A stretch of 64,000 bases of DNA from Maniola hyperantus. Lineage: Eukaryota; Arthropoda; Insecta; Lepidoptera; Nymphalidae. The notes under the pieces were generated by a model, which made no database searches, had not been told where the DNA came from, and saw only the letters and a list, made by a program, of their open reading frames with translations. The translations under genes and the position numbers were made by a program. Shown in pieces: positions 35,325 to 46,995 of this stretch. Location of the stretch: contig NC_048554.1 of the NCBI RefSeq assembly GCF_902806685.2, forward strand, positions 6,200,001 to 6,264,000, in the 5' to 3' direction. Numbering within the stretch: the first letter of the stretch is position 1; each line of letters starts with the position of its first letter.

Positions 35325-35550
35325 TAGCTGATGCCCGCGACTTCATCCGTGTGGATTTACATTTTTCAAAATCCCGCGGGAACTCTTTAATTTTCCGGGA
35401 TAAAAAAAGTAGCCTATGTGTTAATCCAGGGTATAATCTATCTCCATTCCAAATTTCATCCAAATCCGTTCTGCCGTTTTTGCGTGATTGAGTAATAAAC
35501 ATCCAAACATCCAAATGTCTACACTCTAACATTTATAATATTATTAGGAA
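35325..35550 (+). repeat. Family D interspersed repeat copy
   Basis: The head is 'gctgatgcccgcgacttcat'. The family D part is 'gttaatccagggtataatct', 'ccgtttttgcgtgattgagt' and 'acatccaaacatccaaatgt'. A second copy is at 61430. Confidence 0.8.
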
Positions 35551-35585
35551 TTAGGATATTAGGATTAGGAATTAGGATTAGGATG
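35538..35585 (+). repeat. TTAGGA-type microsatellite at a repeat tail
   Basis: About six TTAGGA or TTAGGAA steps directly follow the TATAATATT tail of family D. Spacing is 6-8 bases rather than the 5 of insect telomeres. Confidence 0.7.
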
Positions 35586-35932
35586 CTCTAATAAAAGAAT
35601 TCCGCAAGAAGGAGAAAGCCGGTATTAGGTATATTTTCTAATAAAGACATTCCATTGCTGCCTGCGTAAACCTATTACCATGAAAAATTGAAGATCTGAA
35701 AGAATTATGAATTATGAGAACATCTTTTTCTCTCTAATAACTTAGATGAATCAGCGTGTCTGATTTTTCATATCAAAAAAATATATATAAAATTTAGCGC
35801 TTTTTTATCCTCTGCGATTTAAAAATAATGAGGATAAGCCAATTATATTACGATATTCTAAAATGAAGGATGGGTTACAAGTAAACACTCATGACATTAT
35901 ATTAATAACTAGGTACGAAATAGATCATCAAT

Positions 35933-35986
35933 GTTGTGAGCCGGCAATGGGTTTCATCATGATGAAACCCATTGCCGGCTCACAAC
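35933..35986. repeat. 54-bp perfect palindrome
   Basis: Two 27-base arms with no loop, centred between 35959 and 35960. Each arm is the SINE-2 3' tail (gtgagccggcaatgggtttc), so two SINE-2 tails lie tail to tail. Confidence 0.95.
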
Positions 35987-36250
35987 TGCACACAGGCTTA
36001 CTCTTAGAATAATAAGGATTTGGCTGTATCCACCACGCTAGTCAAGTGTAGATTGGCAGATTTCACACACCTTTAAGAACATTATGGAGAATTCTCAGGC
36101 ATGCAGGTTTTCTCACAATGTTTTCTTTAACCGGTAAAGCAAGTTATATTTAAATGCTACGAAAAGTTAGAGGTGCTTGACCGGTATTGAACCCTCGACC
36201 TCTCGAGTAAGAGGCCGACGTCTTACGACGAGCCTATCACTGCTTCTAGT
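35960..36250 (-). repeat. SINE-2 copy, near full length
   Basis: The reverse orientation: 'tgaaacccattgccggctca', 'ccaccacgctagtcaagtg', 'ggagaattctcaggcatgca' and 'attgaaccctcgacctctcg', the box B-like region. Confidence 0.8.
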
Positions 36251-36251
36251 A

Positions 36252-36415
36252 TCATCATGAACCGATATACGTCCACAGCTGGGCATAGGTCTCTTCTAGG
36301 GACTTCCACACGCCACGGTCTTGCACCACGCCGCGCCGCCTGAATCCAGCGGCTCCCTGCGACTCGTCTGATGTCGTCCGTCCACCTAGTGGGGGATCTT
36401 CCAACGCTGCGTCTA
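36252..36415 (-). pseudogene. RTE-like LINE 3' end fragment
   Basis: 'cgtccacagctgggcatagg', 'cgcctgaatccagcggctcc' and 'cgtccgtccacctagtgggg' reverse-translate to the (RPP)TRWTDDIRRVAG...WIQAAR type ending of RTE elements. It is truncated. Confidence 0.65.
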
Positions 36416-36569
36416 AGTCAAGTCTAATTTATTATGACTTCTGAATTGCCTCAGGTTTAGTTTGAAAAGGTTTTAGCCGTGGTCAGTTACCAGACTGTCG
36501 TTAATCACTTCCAGGTTAGCCCACTCCCATCTTAGACTGCATCATCAGCATCACTTATCAACAACGGGG

Positions 36570-36666
36570 TGATTCACTAACTCAGTGTCTAACACTGAAT
36601 GATTTCCACCGAGCTCATTTGACATGGTGGCTATCATTCAGTGTCAGACACTGAGTTAGCGAATCA
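36570..36666. mobile_element. 97-bp foldback element
   Basis: 33-base arms pair with two mismatches, and each arm contains its own small palindrome (cagtgtctaacactg / cagtgtcagacactg). Almost the whole unit is self-complementary, with ccacc/ggtgg near the loop. Confidence 0.8.
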
Positions 36667-37657
36667 GTAGGCAGGTAAGATAACTTGACACCGAAGGATA
36701 AAAATAATGTTTGCCAGTTCACCTAGTTCAATTGTTGAATATTCAGAATAATGATGTAGTTCAAACAGTTTGAATAGTGTATTTGAATTTCAGAATAGTG
36801 ACAATAGTGGTCCTTATCCGTGAATAACAAATGATTAGCATACGTGACGAGAACATTAATAGAACAACAATATACCAACCTATGTTGACGTTGCATAAAC
36901 ATTATTATTGTTCAAACGTAAATTATAGTAAAGATAAACATCCTTATTGATTATGTGTAGGGCTGAAATCCGTTGAGGATTCTAGATTAAAATTCTACCC
37001 ATTACACGCATTGCTCTTAATAAAAGCTTTAGGTGGTGGGGATAGACTATAGGGGAACCTTAGTAGTCTATACTAGATACAATAAATAGATAGAAGAGGA
37101 AAGATATGTTTGTTTGTTTGAAATCGATAAAATCTAAACAATTGAACCGATTTTAATAATTATTTCACAATTAGAAAGCTGCTTCATCCAAAAGTAACAA
37201 GGCTATAAATTACGTAATAGGTAAGTATGTAGTGCAGACGATGCCGTGGATAAAAGCTAGTATTTACTATTCTATTAAAAAAACCTTAAACATTAGACTC
37301 ATGTGTGTGAAACGTTGCTTAGCAAGTTATACCTATTATAATTAAATGAAAGACTCGGCGTCTTTCGACTTATTAAAATCAAGTTAAATTGAAATTTAGG
37401 TCACAGTGGAAGCTGAGTAACCATTTATTCAAATTAGATTTCATTTCAATACCCAAAAGATTTTTGGAGAAAGCTTTTTCTTGTTTTTAACACTAATTAA
37501 ACGTTTATTAAGATTACTGCGTCGTCCGTCGTTCTTAATAATATAACTAGAAAGTAATTAAAATATTTATACGAAACCCTTCTAAAATCTTTGTTAAAGT
37601 ATTTTCCGTTGGCAAGGCCCGAGGCGTCTACAGAAATTGCTTATATTTTATAACTAG

Positions 37658-37790
37658 CTTATGCCCGCGACTTATGGGTATATTATATTATACGCGTGGA
37701 TTACACAAATTTCAAATTCCTATTTTACCCCATTAGGAGTTAAATCTTCAAAAATCCTTTCTTAGCGGATGTCTGTGTTATAATGGCCTA
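37658..37790 (+). repeat. Family C copy, 5' part, with insertion
   Basis: 'agcttatgcccgcgactta' is followed by an extra 'tgggtatattatattata' before 'cgcgtggattacacaaattt'. It continues to 'ctttcttagcggatgtctg' and then stops. Confidence 0.65.
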
Positions 37791-38639
37791 GGAGCCAGCG
37801 TGTGCCAGTCCTTCTTTATTTTATGAAAGCTGAAAGTTTCTCTGCGTATTGTCCCGAACACTGGGAGGAACGTTTGTTTGGATATTTGTTTAGATCATGG
37901 TGGCTTTGAGAGATAACAGGTACCTAATAAAGGTGTAAAAAATCTTACACCAAAGTATAAAGTCTAATTTTTTCATATTTTCTTCAGAATACTTAGTATT
38001 AGAAATCACTACATGCGTTGCTAAACACATAGTATGGTGGAAATCAGACATCTTTAAAGTTGAGTGTCTGGCGAGGGTTCGGATTCAATTTTAGCACAGT
38101 TTGAGGCCATTTTGCTTGTAAATGAGTTTTATTTCAGTGGACCAAAAACATCCGGATTAAAGAAAAAGATTTTGATCAGATTAATTACACCGTTTTGTTC
38201 GACAGCTTCTTACTTAAATTCAACTCGTCACAACTTTCCTTAAAACAATACTATTTCAATAGGACCTTATAATAAAATATTTATTTGACGTTCTCAGGCA
38301 GAATGGCGCCCCATATTCTTTATATATCACGTAATAATAATAAAGTTCACGGACATGTCCATTACAACTTTAAGTACCGTTTTATTGGCGATAATAATAT
38401 TATGAAATCATAAAAGATGCGCTGCAATAAATTATCCCTAAATAAGAAGAGATGAGAACGAAACGATCGTATCTACCACTTTTCTGACAACGTTCAAGGG
38501 GTGCTACGAAGTTGCGAATTCGATTTAGGAACTTCCGAACTTTGATTTTGTCTCCAATTTAAAATCATAATAAATTATTACTTCAAAATTACAAAAAACA
38601 AAAATACCAAACTTATTCTAGAACATAAAAATTACAAAT

Positions 38640-38850
38640 CGAAAATATCATCTAAACCACCGCAACGAGGCAGGGTGCCCAGAACGCTGGCAGCGTTACC
38701 TCGTTGAATGGCCAGACTAATATGCTGACCGAGGTAACTGCCAGCCCTCCGGTCCCCCGTGGATTCCGCGAGACGGGATGAAAGGTCCTTAAAAAAGGAT
38801 CTAGCATCCTCGCCCCACGAACCCATGGTCTCCACCCCAAAAGGCACAAA
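38640..38850 (-). pseudogene. LINE reverse-transcriptase C-terminal fragment
   Basis: The minus strand reads PFGVETMGSWGEDARSFFKD, then RAGSYLGQHISLAIQRGNAA SVLGTLP and DDIFDL. This box is found near the C-terminus of LINE polymerases in many invertebrates. The upstream part is missing and one end is duplicated in inverted form at 38883-38910. Confidence 0.65.
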
Positions 38851-38910
38851 AATGAAACTACTTTCTATATTCTCATATTTGCGCCTTTTGGGGTGGAGAC
38901 CATGGGTTCG
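38818..38910. repeat. 28-bp perfect inverted repeat, 37-bp spacer
   Basis: The arms 38818-38845 (cgaacccatggtctccaccc...) and 38883-38910 are exact reverse complements. The left arm is part of the LINE fragment; the right arm is a free inverted copy of it. Confidence 0.95.
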
Positions 38911-39416
38911 TAATTTAATAATAAACCTTCAAAATTGTATAATATTAATAAGTAATTTGACAGTGAGTTGAATGTTAATCTCAAAAATAGCATATTTGCA
39001 AAAATCTATTTCTACTTTTCTTAAGAGTCGTTAACAAAAAAATCGCCTTTCAATAGTATGATGTACATGTTATTATTATCAAAAACAAAATATATTACGT
39101 TCCTTTATTGATTTGGAATGTTAGACTCTATAACATTTTGTAAATTGTATCTATTATCTTCGATCCCTTGGACTTCTTATTCCGATTCAATAAAATGTCA
39201 TTTTCGTGTCCAACCTTGAGGTCAATAAACTCTCCCTTAAATTCCTAGTACAATAAGTATTTTGTGATACACACCAATGAATCGGCGTCTACTTTTCTAT
39301 ATACCTATAGAACTATTTTTGTATTTACGCCATTATCAACTTACACGTTGAATGGAAACATGAAAGACATCTGAAAAGAAGTGATAGAGATGGCTGCAAT
39401 CTATGTATATACTAAT

Positions 39417-39597
39417 CCATACTAATATTGTTACAAATGCGAAAGTGTGTCTGTCTGTCTGTTTGCTGGAATGCTGGTTATGCTGGAGCCATACGGACAT
39501 AGACTACTTTTTATTCCGGATAATCAAAGAGTTTCCATGAGATTTTCAAAAACCTAAATCCACGCGGACGCAGTCACAGGCATCATCTAGTACCTAC
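39417..39597 (-). repeat. Family A interspersed repeat copy, internal deletion
   Basis: 'ccatactaatattgttacaa', (GTCT)n, 'acatagactactttttattc', 'cctaaatccacgcggacgca'. The middle third is missing. Confidence 0.75.
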
Positions 39598-39879
39598 CTA
39601 ATTAAATCGAAAAACCCAGGCCAAGACAAGCACAAGAATGTAAGTAATACTTCATATTAAATATTTAGAACTCTCTCGTTACTAACTCGTTAACGTACGG
39701 AACTTGCTCTGTGGAACTAACCGTAATAGGTATATAAATTTAATATCAGGTACGGTTACTTCCAAAGAGAAATCAACTAAGCGATAAGAGATTCAGTTCA
39801 ACTTCTAAGTGCTAAGTAAGTAAATACCATTTCAAACTATCTGTCGTACCGAAGTTGAAACTTTGCAAGCAACAGGTCT

Positions 39880-39939
39880 GAATTCACGAACTGGAAAGAA
39901 ACAAGATAGCCATCTTGTTTCTTTCCAGTTCGTGAATTC
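39880..39939. repeat. 60-bp hairpin, 28-bp perfect arms
   Basis: The arms 39880-39907 and 39912-39939 are exact reverse complements (gaattcacgaactggaaaga...) around a 4-base agcc loop. No second copy of the arm was found in the window. Confidence 0.95.
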
Positions 39940-41318
39940 TACCCATAGTTTATACCCATAGTTCCTTCATAGTTCTAGTAGGAGACGTCCATGGACATGA
40001 AAGTCGACAACGTCATAAAAGATCCAAAAAGCATTTAATATTGAAATATTAAAGTTACTGCATTTATAGTTTTCAAATAAAGAGCTTCCAAAAGTAGCAA
40101 AATGTGGCATATTTAAAATCTAGATCAATCTATCTATCCTATTGAATCTGTTGTTTTTTTGTGGATTATTCTTTTCTACTTATTTTTATTTTACGAAAGG
40201 TCACACAGGCGTAAAATAAAGCAACAAAAGCGTAGTAAAACCACCTACGCCTCTTCGACCTAACAAAGTAAATGGAAAACCTATATCTATCCCTTATAAC
40301 AGGTTATCAAGATAAAATGTCGGAATACATGGAGTTCACGTAACGTCACGTAATGTACGTTTAGGCGTCGATCCTATCAAGTCAAAGCTCTAAAGATCCT
40401 GAGTTCAAAGTTTTACATTTTATTTTGAAAGGAGACCTACCAGTTTTGGGCCCAGACTTGGGCATAGTCTTGTTATAGAAAAAAAATATTGGAAAAATCC
40501 TTTATTTTATTATAAACCAAATCACAAAAAAAATAATTATAATTAATAATTGTATAGTGGGATGGTGTACAGTAGAATTTGGTATTATTTTATGTTGGAT
40601 TATTTATTTTATGTACTTAAAGTAAAGCAACGTAAACAGTTCACTAGTCTCATTTTTATTACTTGATTGACTATTGCAAAAATGATGTTAAAATAACACA
40701 TTATCTAACATAACCTAACCATGGATTTAAGCCCACACTATATTGTGATTACACAGTTGTCACTCAAACTGAATCTCAAGCAGTCTAAAAGAGATATTTT
40801 TATCTAACAAATGACAGTTATTTGGAACTTGTACCGGTCCATCAATTTCTGGGCCCAACGATGTATTGGAGATGGTCGGTCTCCTTTACTATATTGTATT
40901 TGTGTGTACGATTAAAGTTATTATGCGAAAACCAATTTTGTATGCATCATACTTGCATTACAATCTACCTAATTCCGGCAGTAACTTGTCCAGCGAGATT
41001 GCCATAAAAGGAAATTGACGACGTCGTTTAGAATAAAACCGACACTCTCAGTTTAGTGTGAACACTCTACGTTGGCTCTACGAGTCTACGTGACTTCATT
41101 ATTTGCTACATGAGTGTTCATGATAGAGTAGGTGCTAGCAGCTAGCTACAAAATAGGGTTGGTAGCAGTCTGTTTTTGCATAATATCCAATGCATAACAT
41201 TGTCCGCAAGATGTTCCGTTAGTTTTAGACTACGCGAGGAACTTCGTGTCTTATAACTTGTTGTTTTTATATTAAAACTAGATTTCTTGAAGTTTTATTT
41301 ATAATTTTTATTATAAAC

Positions 41319-41410
41319 TAGCTGAAAAAAGAATTAGCGAAATCGGTTCAGCTGTTCTCGAGATTTGCGATCAGCAACACATTTAGCGATTCATTTTTAT
41401 ATATAGAGAT
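41319..41410 (+). repeat. Family F 3' half
   Basis: 'ttagcgaaatcggttcagct', 'ctcgagatttgcgatcagca' and 'ttcatttttatatatagaga' match 15600-15668. Confidence 0.75.
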
Positions 41411-41570
41411 GCGAAAGTGTGTTTGTTTGTTGGTTTGTTCTTCAAGCACAAAAGAGCGTTTTGCCCTACTTAAAAACTTGGAGAGTGAAATAATATGATA
41501 CTTTTTCTATCCCGGAAAATCAAAATTTTATAAAAATTGAATCCACACGAACGAAGTTGCGGGTACCAGT
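41408..41570 (-). repeat. Family B interspersed repeat copy
   Basis: 'gatgcgaaagtgtgtttgtt', 'tatcccggaaaatcaaaat' and 'cacacgaacgaagttgcggg'. It directly abuts the family F end. Confidence 0.7.
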
Positions 41571-42540
41571 TACCAGTTATATTTATACAATTTACAGAAT
41601 TTTTCGTCTGATATAAAATTCACAAATTTCTAACCCTTATAGTCCCTTGTAGTCTTTCCACTATCAATAAAATTATTGCGTCCAGAGTTACGATATTATT
41701 TCGAATGCCATAAATCAGAACCTAATAAGCGGCAAACTCCTAACCTTTCTTTTTTGTATGAAATATATTTCCAAATTAACTATAAATAATAAATAATTTA
41801 TGTACTTATTGTTCGATTCTTTTATACCGTTAACTTCTTAGAAAAAAATAGTCAATTTCCAATGTTACAGGAAAAAGGAATTTCAGCAAATTTTAAAGAT
41901 GTTAAAATTTCAGAGAATATTTTATTTTTAATACAAAAGAAAATAAATTATTATTTTCTACTTAATTCACTTCCTTGGTTTCAATATTCGAAACGAGATT
42001 GTAAAGAATAAGATACCGACATTATGCTTTGAAAGGACTATCAATTAAAATCATCTAACCAGATTATAGTGTATGAATGTTTATTATTAGTTTTCGTCTA
42101 TTTCGAGATCTTTGAAGTGGCATCAGTGGCATAGTAATTGTGTAAAAGTGTAATTACTCGCTCATTACTTTAGCAAATAATAGACTGTCAAGGACAGTGA
42201 TTTAAGAACACAATCTGGATCCGAAACACAAACAATAGGGATGTTGCCTATGTCAAAAATAAATTATTTCTCAGTGATTATCGCATAGAGGGTCTTCCAA
42301 AATACGTGAAATCCACGTCCTTAGAATATCCATTTCATATTATCGATTAAACTAAAAAAGCACGTCAAATCATTGCGACGTCACATGCCAGTATTTCATA
42401 GAAGCTCGCATACTAAGCGCGCGTTTGATAAAAAGATACTGATTTGACTAGTTGTCAAATACCGGATTCGCAAAGTAGTATTTTACGCGGTAGTAGTACT
42501 ATGTAAGTACATAAAATCAAAGACTGTACTTACGATGATT

Positions 42541-42645
42541 TTTTATTCCCATACAAGTTATTGCTTGAATGCGATATCACCTGGTGGTAAGTGATGATGC
42601 AGTCTAAACCCATACCCTTGATCGGTTTCTAGGCGGCATCATACC
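42541..42645 (-). repeat. LINE-associated repeat fragment
   Basis: 'gcgatatcacctggtggtaa', 'gtgatgatgcagtctaaacc' recurs in reverse near 36520-36560 ('cttagactgcatcatcagca'). No frame is preserved. Confidence 0.5.
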
Positions 42646-43374
42646 GGACAGTACATTAAATACTTAAATAATATTTATTAATTATTTATGAGTCATAATA
42701 CTTAGGAATTCACCAAGCATTCTTCGTAATAAATAATCAGATAAATTCCAGATAAATTCCAACAGAATGAGCGCTGGGCTATGTATTTAATATTAAACAT
42801 CATTAAGCGTAGCCCAAAAGTTTTCTAAAGAATACCTTTTCGGAAATCTATATAGAGATCAGCCCAAGTAATTTGAACTTGAATGTACGAGGCATACAAT
42901 AAAAATATTGTCGCCCGAACTCACAAGCTACGAAAATAGACATTTCTTTTGGCTCTACGGCCTGTCTACAAAACACTTTACGTGATTTCGCAAACACAAA
43001 ATGGTTTTACGTGAACCATTTAGAATAAATTGTAAAGCTAAGAACAGATTTTTTCATTTTAGATTGTCTTTATTTTTTCCAAGCATATTATATATATATA
43101 TTTTTTTTACTTACTTGTTCCAAGCAACCCGACAATTCCAAATTAAAACTACTTTTGAACGAAGTGTTAATGTAATGTAAATATAATGTAACTTAATTTA
43201 TTATTACTTTGTAACTACAATTTTGGTACATGAAAAATAAAAATAAATAAAAATAATGTTCTAACATTCTTAATTTGTTTGGAAGAAAAAAGAAACTTCT
43301 TAATAATTAATATTGTACACGCGCTAAAGTGATTTTAAAATAAAGTACAAAGTGAGTGAGTAATATTTTATTTA

Positions 43375-43625
43375 AAAACCGGCCAAGTGCGAGTTGAACT
43401 TGCACACGAAGGGTTCTGTACCGTCGTACATGAATGTGTAGTTTTTAATTTTTCATTTGTTATTTTAGCGACACTCTGTAAAAATTTAAACTCCCTATCA
43501 GTAAATGTTTTTTGTTCATAAGATACAGCCCGCTGACAGACAGACGTATTGACAGCGCAGGCTTTGTAATAGGGTCGTTTGGCACTCTTATTAGTTATTG
43601 GGTACGAATCACAAAAAAAAGGTAC
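43375..43625 (-). repeat. Family G interspersed repeat copy
   Basis: 'accggccaagtgcgagttga', 'cacacgaagggttctgtacc', 'agatacagcccgctgacaga' and 'ggtaccatttt'. Confidence 0.7.
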
Positions 43626-43696
43626 CATTTTACAATACTAGTAAATGTAGATTTTGCCACTAATTAAGATATTAAAATGATTTAATTACAAGAAAT

Positions 43697-43765
43697 TAGA
43701 TGATGCCCGTGACTTCGTCCACGTGGATTTAGATTTTTCCAAAATACTTTGGGAACTCTTATACT
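43697..43765 (+). repeat. Family A head fragment
   Basis: 'gatgatgcccgtgacttcgt', 'ccacgtggatttagattttt'. It is truncated after 'gggaactctta'. Confidence 0.55.
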
Positions 43766-44064
43766 TCGCTAATGTACCGGTGACATTATTCAAACCAATT
43801 TTTCAGAGATTTTAAAATGCTAAAATGCACAGCAAAGAAAGTGTTTTTAAAATATATCCATAAAATAACTACCTACGTGGCAACATTTCAAGAGCTGTGA
43901 AAAGTTAAAACATGATGCTATTATAATTTATGTTTTAACTGGTGAAGTTAAGTCCATTAGAGTTAATTTTATATTTTAATCTAGATAAAGTATTGCTCTT
44001 TTTAATTTTTAGTTTTATTAGCCACGTACACTGAGGTAATTTACTCTTCATATTAATTTATATT

Positions 44065-44253
44065 TTACTAGCTTATGCTCGCGACTTCGTCCGCGTAGAC
44101 TACAAAAACTTCAAACCCCCATTTCACTCCCTTAGGGGTTGAATTATCAAAAATCCTTTCTTAGCGGATGCCTACTTCGTAATACCTATCTGCATGCCAA
44201 ACTTCAGGTCCATCCGTCCAGTAGTTTGAGCTGTGCGTAGATAGATCAGTTAA

Positions 44254-44295
<42 letters not shown>

Positions 44296-44325
44296 ACCTT
44301 TTCCTTTTATATATTTAGATATTCT
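44065..44325 (+). repeat. Family C interspersed repeat copy with (CAGT)n
   Basis: 'ctagcttatgctcgcgactt', 'tcactcccttaggggttgaa', 'gtagtttgagctgtgcgtag', then (CAGT)n and 'ccttttcctttta'. Confidence 0.85.
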
Positions 44326-44539
44326 ATTCTATTATGTTTTTCGTTGTAAACGATAAACTAACACGAAATGATGTGACGCGACGGAAAGCAGACTTGCGAA
44401 ACTTGTAATGGATCTCCGTCTGGAGGAGCGACAAATTGAAACAGATAGCAAACTTTACCTACGTCTTGTGACTGGAAGTTAGAATTTATGATCTACCTAT
44501 ATATAGTATAGGTAAATAAACCTTGACAATCTTACTATC

Positions 44540-44797
44540 AGTACCCTTATTATCAGTACCCTTATTATAAATGCGAAAGTGTGTTTGTTTGTTGGTTTGT
44601 GTGTTGGTCTGTTGGTTTTTGGTTTGTCCTTCAATCACGTCGCAACGGTGCAATGGATTGACGTAATTTTTTGCATGGGTATAGATAAAGACCTGGAGAG
44701 TGACATAGGCTACTTTTTATCCCCAAAAAACGAGAGTTCCCACGGGATTTTGGAAAACTTAATTCCACGCGGACGAAGTCGCGGACATCAGCTATTA
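44540..44797 (-). repeat. Family B interspersed repeat copy
   Basis: A near-intact copy: 'cccttattataaatgcgaaa', 'cttcaatcacgtcgcaacgg', 'gataaagacctggagagtga' and 'gcggacatcagct'. Confidence 0.9.
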
Positions 44798-44989
44798 ATA
44801 TTATAAATATGCTGGCAGAGTCGTATTTTTTAATTATAAATAGAATGCACATTAAACAATACGGAAATGCGCCACCTAGTGGCAAGAACACAACATTGTA
44901 TTTTCCCAGCGCGCTTTTACAGAAATCATGACGTGGTGTGTTTATTTGAGCAGCCTGACTCAAGACTCACTTCGTTGGCTCGCAGTGTA

Positions 44990-45083
44990 GTAAGACGTGG
45001 TCTGAAAGGTCTGAATGTTGTGAAAGGTGCTGTGATTCTGTGTTAGTGACGGTATAGTGTGTGTCGTCTAGCTGTTTAAATCT
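44990..45083 (+). other. Possible non-coding first exon with splice donor
   Basis: A repeat-free GT-rich stretch begins after 'gctcgcagtgtagtaagacg' and ends 'tttaaatctg' followed by gtgagt at 45084. An Inr-like CAGT lies near 44984. No ATG frame of note occurs. It could be a 5' UTR exon of a + strand gene beyond the window. Confidence 0.2.
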
Positions 45084-45782
45084 GGTGAGTCCTTTTGTAT
45101 CGTTCCAATTTGCATTAGACGAACGTGATTGTTGTAGTTGATGTTAATTGAACTAATTGTGGTGTGCTAGGTTAGCTGGTTGGTCTGGGTGCCGGACTCA
45201 TTATTATTGAGGGTAGGTATCGTTGAGGGTGGTCTGTGATATCTCTCGTAGTGTGCAAGAATATTGTTAGTACGCCCACGTAGGCTCGGTTAATCTAATA
45301 TGTTGTAGTCCTGACGTATCCGCGTTAATCATTATCATCATTATCTTATAAAGGCTTACAGTCTTTCCTACAAATACAAATGTAAAAGTTTGGACCTTTG
45401 ATACTCATTCACACCACACTGACTGAACCAATTTGACTGAGATTAACTCATATTTATTTATTTATCTATCCTCTACGAGAAGAAGTCCTACAAAACGTGA
45501 AACCTTTACGTTCATTTAGATAAGCACCAAAATGGGATTGAAAATAAAGGTAGAGTTGATATTTTTTTTTAAGTTTAGCAAAAACTGAGAGTCGTTATTA
45601 GGTCAATCAATTAGAGCTGTCGTGTTAGTAATAAAATAGGTCGAAATTTAATTTTACGAATTTGTTTCGTTTGTTTGCGTTTCCAGTCGTGATTTAATCA
45701 AAACGTGTTTTGGACACGGTCTAGTTAAATGTTATGATTGTGAGGTATGAAATTATCCGTTCAATTGATTTGATGGAATTTG

Positions 45783-46045
45783 GTCAATCCGCACTTGGCC
45801 AGCGTGGTAGACAAACCCTTCTGAGAAGAGACTAGTTTAGGAGATTTAGGATTATAAAAATCCCGTGGGAACTCAAAAAGTCACGTCGATCCGTTTCTAC
45901 GTTGCGACGTGATTGAAGGACAAACCAACAAACCAATAAACCAACAAACAAACACACTTTCGCATTTATACCTAATAGGGGTAGTGATGTTATGTGGATA
46001 TAGGCACTGTAGTAGCCGGCGATGGGTTGATTAAGATGATCTTTG
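45783..46045 (+). repeat. SINE-2 copy interrupted by a family B fragment
   Basis: The SINE-2 body 45783-45832 ('gtcaatccgcacttggccag') breaks at 'gagaagagac' and its tail resumes at about 46012 ('gtagccggcgatgggttgat'). Between them is a family B copy (45836-45980) with an internal deletion. Confidence 0.65.
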
Positions 46046-46239
46046 ATGTATAGATAAGTATATACCTACTATACATCAGCGGAGTGATTCGTAACACGCG
46101 TTGCTTGGTGGTGGTGCGTATTGCTTGCTTGGTGGCTGACTTTTCCTGCATGTTTAGTAGTGGGAGAACCGCTGCTGTATGCACCGCAACTGTGCTGCAT
46201 GTTGCACCATACAGATTTGTTTGTTGCAGCGGATTATAG

Positions 46240-46510
46240 CAAATTAAGCTTTTGGTTCCTTGTGTTCTGTAGGTAGGTACCTACATACATATATCATGAA
46301 CTTTTGGTTCGTTGTATTATGTAGGTAGGTACATATATCATGAACTTCTGGTTCCTTGTATTATGTAGGTACTTATATCATGAACTATTGGTTCCTTGTA
46401 TTATGTAAATACTTCGGTATATCATGGACTTATGGTTCCTTGTATTATATAGGTACCTACTTATACCATGGACTTTTGGTTCCTTGTATTATGTGGGTAC
46501 TATATCCATG
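46240..46510 (+). repeat. Minisatellite, about six units of 45-60 bp
   Basis: Units share 'ttggttccttgtattatgta', 'ggtac' and 'tatatcatgaact'. Unit length varies by changes in the GGTAGGTAC part. Confidence 0.85.
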
Positions 46511-46829
46511 GTCTTTCGCAAAGTAACGCTTGCTTCTGTACGGCTAGATTATTTATTTACACGGTTTTGTTAGAAGCTGTGTCACCGTTTCATAGAACTG
46601 AAGGGTATTTCAATATAGGTTGGCGAGGTTAAGTCCATAAAGGCTCTATATCCACATGGGACCCGAGAAACATCCGGACAAAGTGAGTTATTTATTTCCT
46701 AGAATACGTGATGTATATACAGATGCGAAAGGTATTATCTAAAGATAAAGTAACTAATGTTACTCGTAATTGGGTTTTTGTATCAAATTTAAGGAGATCC
46801 GTAGGAGAACTAGAGTAACCGACATATAG

Positions 46830-46995
46830 CTCAACGGGTTGCGAAGCTGAAGTGGAATTCAGATTCAGATTCAGATTTATTTATTTGCTTTCATGTACAT
46901 TTACATTTATTGATGGTGGGTGCTTAAAGCTAAAAGCTAAATACATGAGACCCTGTCAGGGTATTGCAAATACAATTTTAGGTACAATAAAATGG
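46830..46995 (+). repeat. RTE stub joined to an ATTCAG-flanked LINE tail
   Basis: 'caacgggttgcgaagctgaa' is the same RTE position as 8838, cut after 'gtgga'. It is followed by three ATTCAG units and a sequence with 'atttatttatttgctttcat' that looks like a LINE 3' UTR on the minus strand. Confidence 0.55.

Larger units (their letters stand above)
32301..44989. other. Non-coding, repeat-rich DNA
   Basis: I see no host exon here. Outside the listed repeats and hairpins it is AT-rich with scattered poly-A and poly-T and no protein-like frame. Confidence 0.5.

Noticed and set aside
35538..35585. Telomere-like TTAGG run
   Set aside because: The insect telomere unit is exactly TTAGG. Here spacing is 6-8 bases and the run sits at the tail of a family D repeat, so it is a microsatellite tail.
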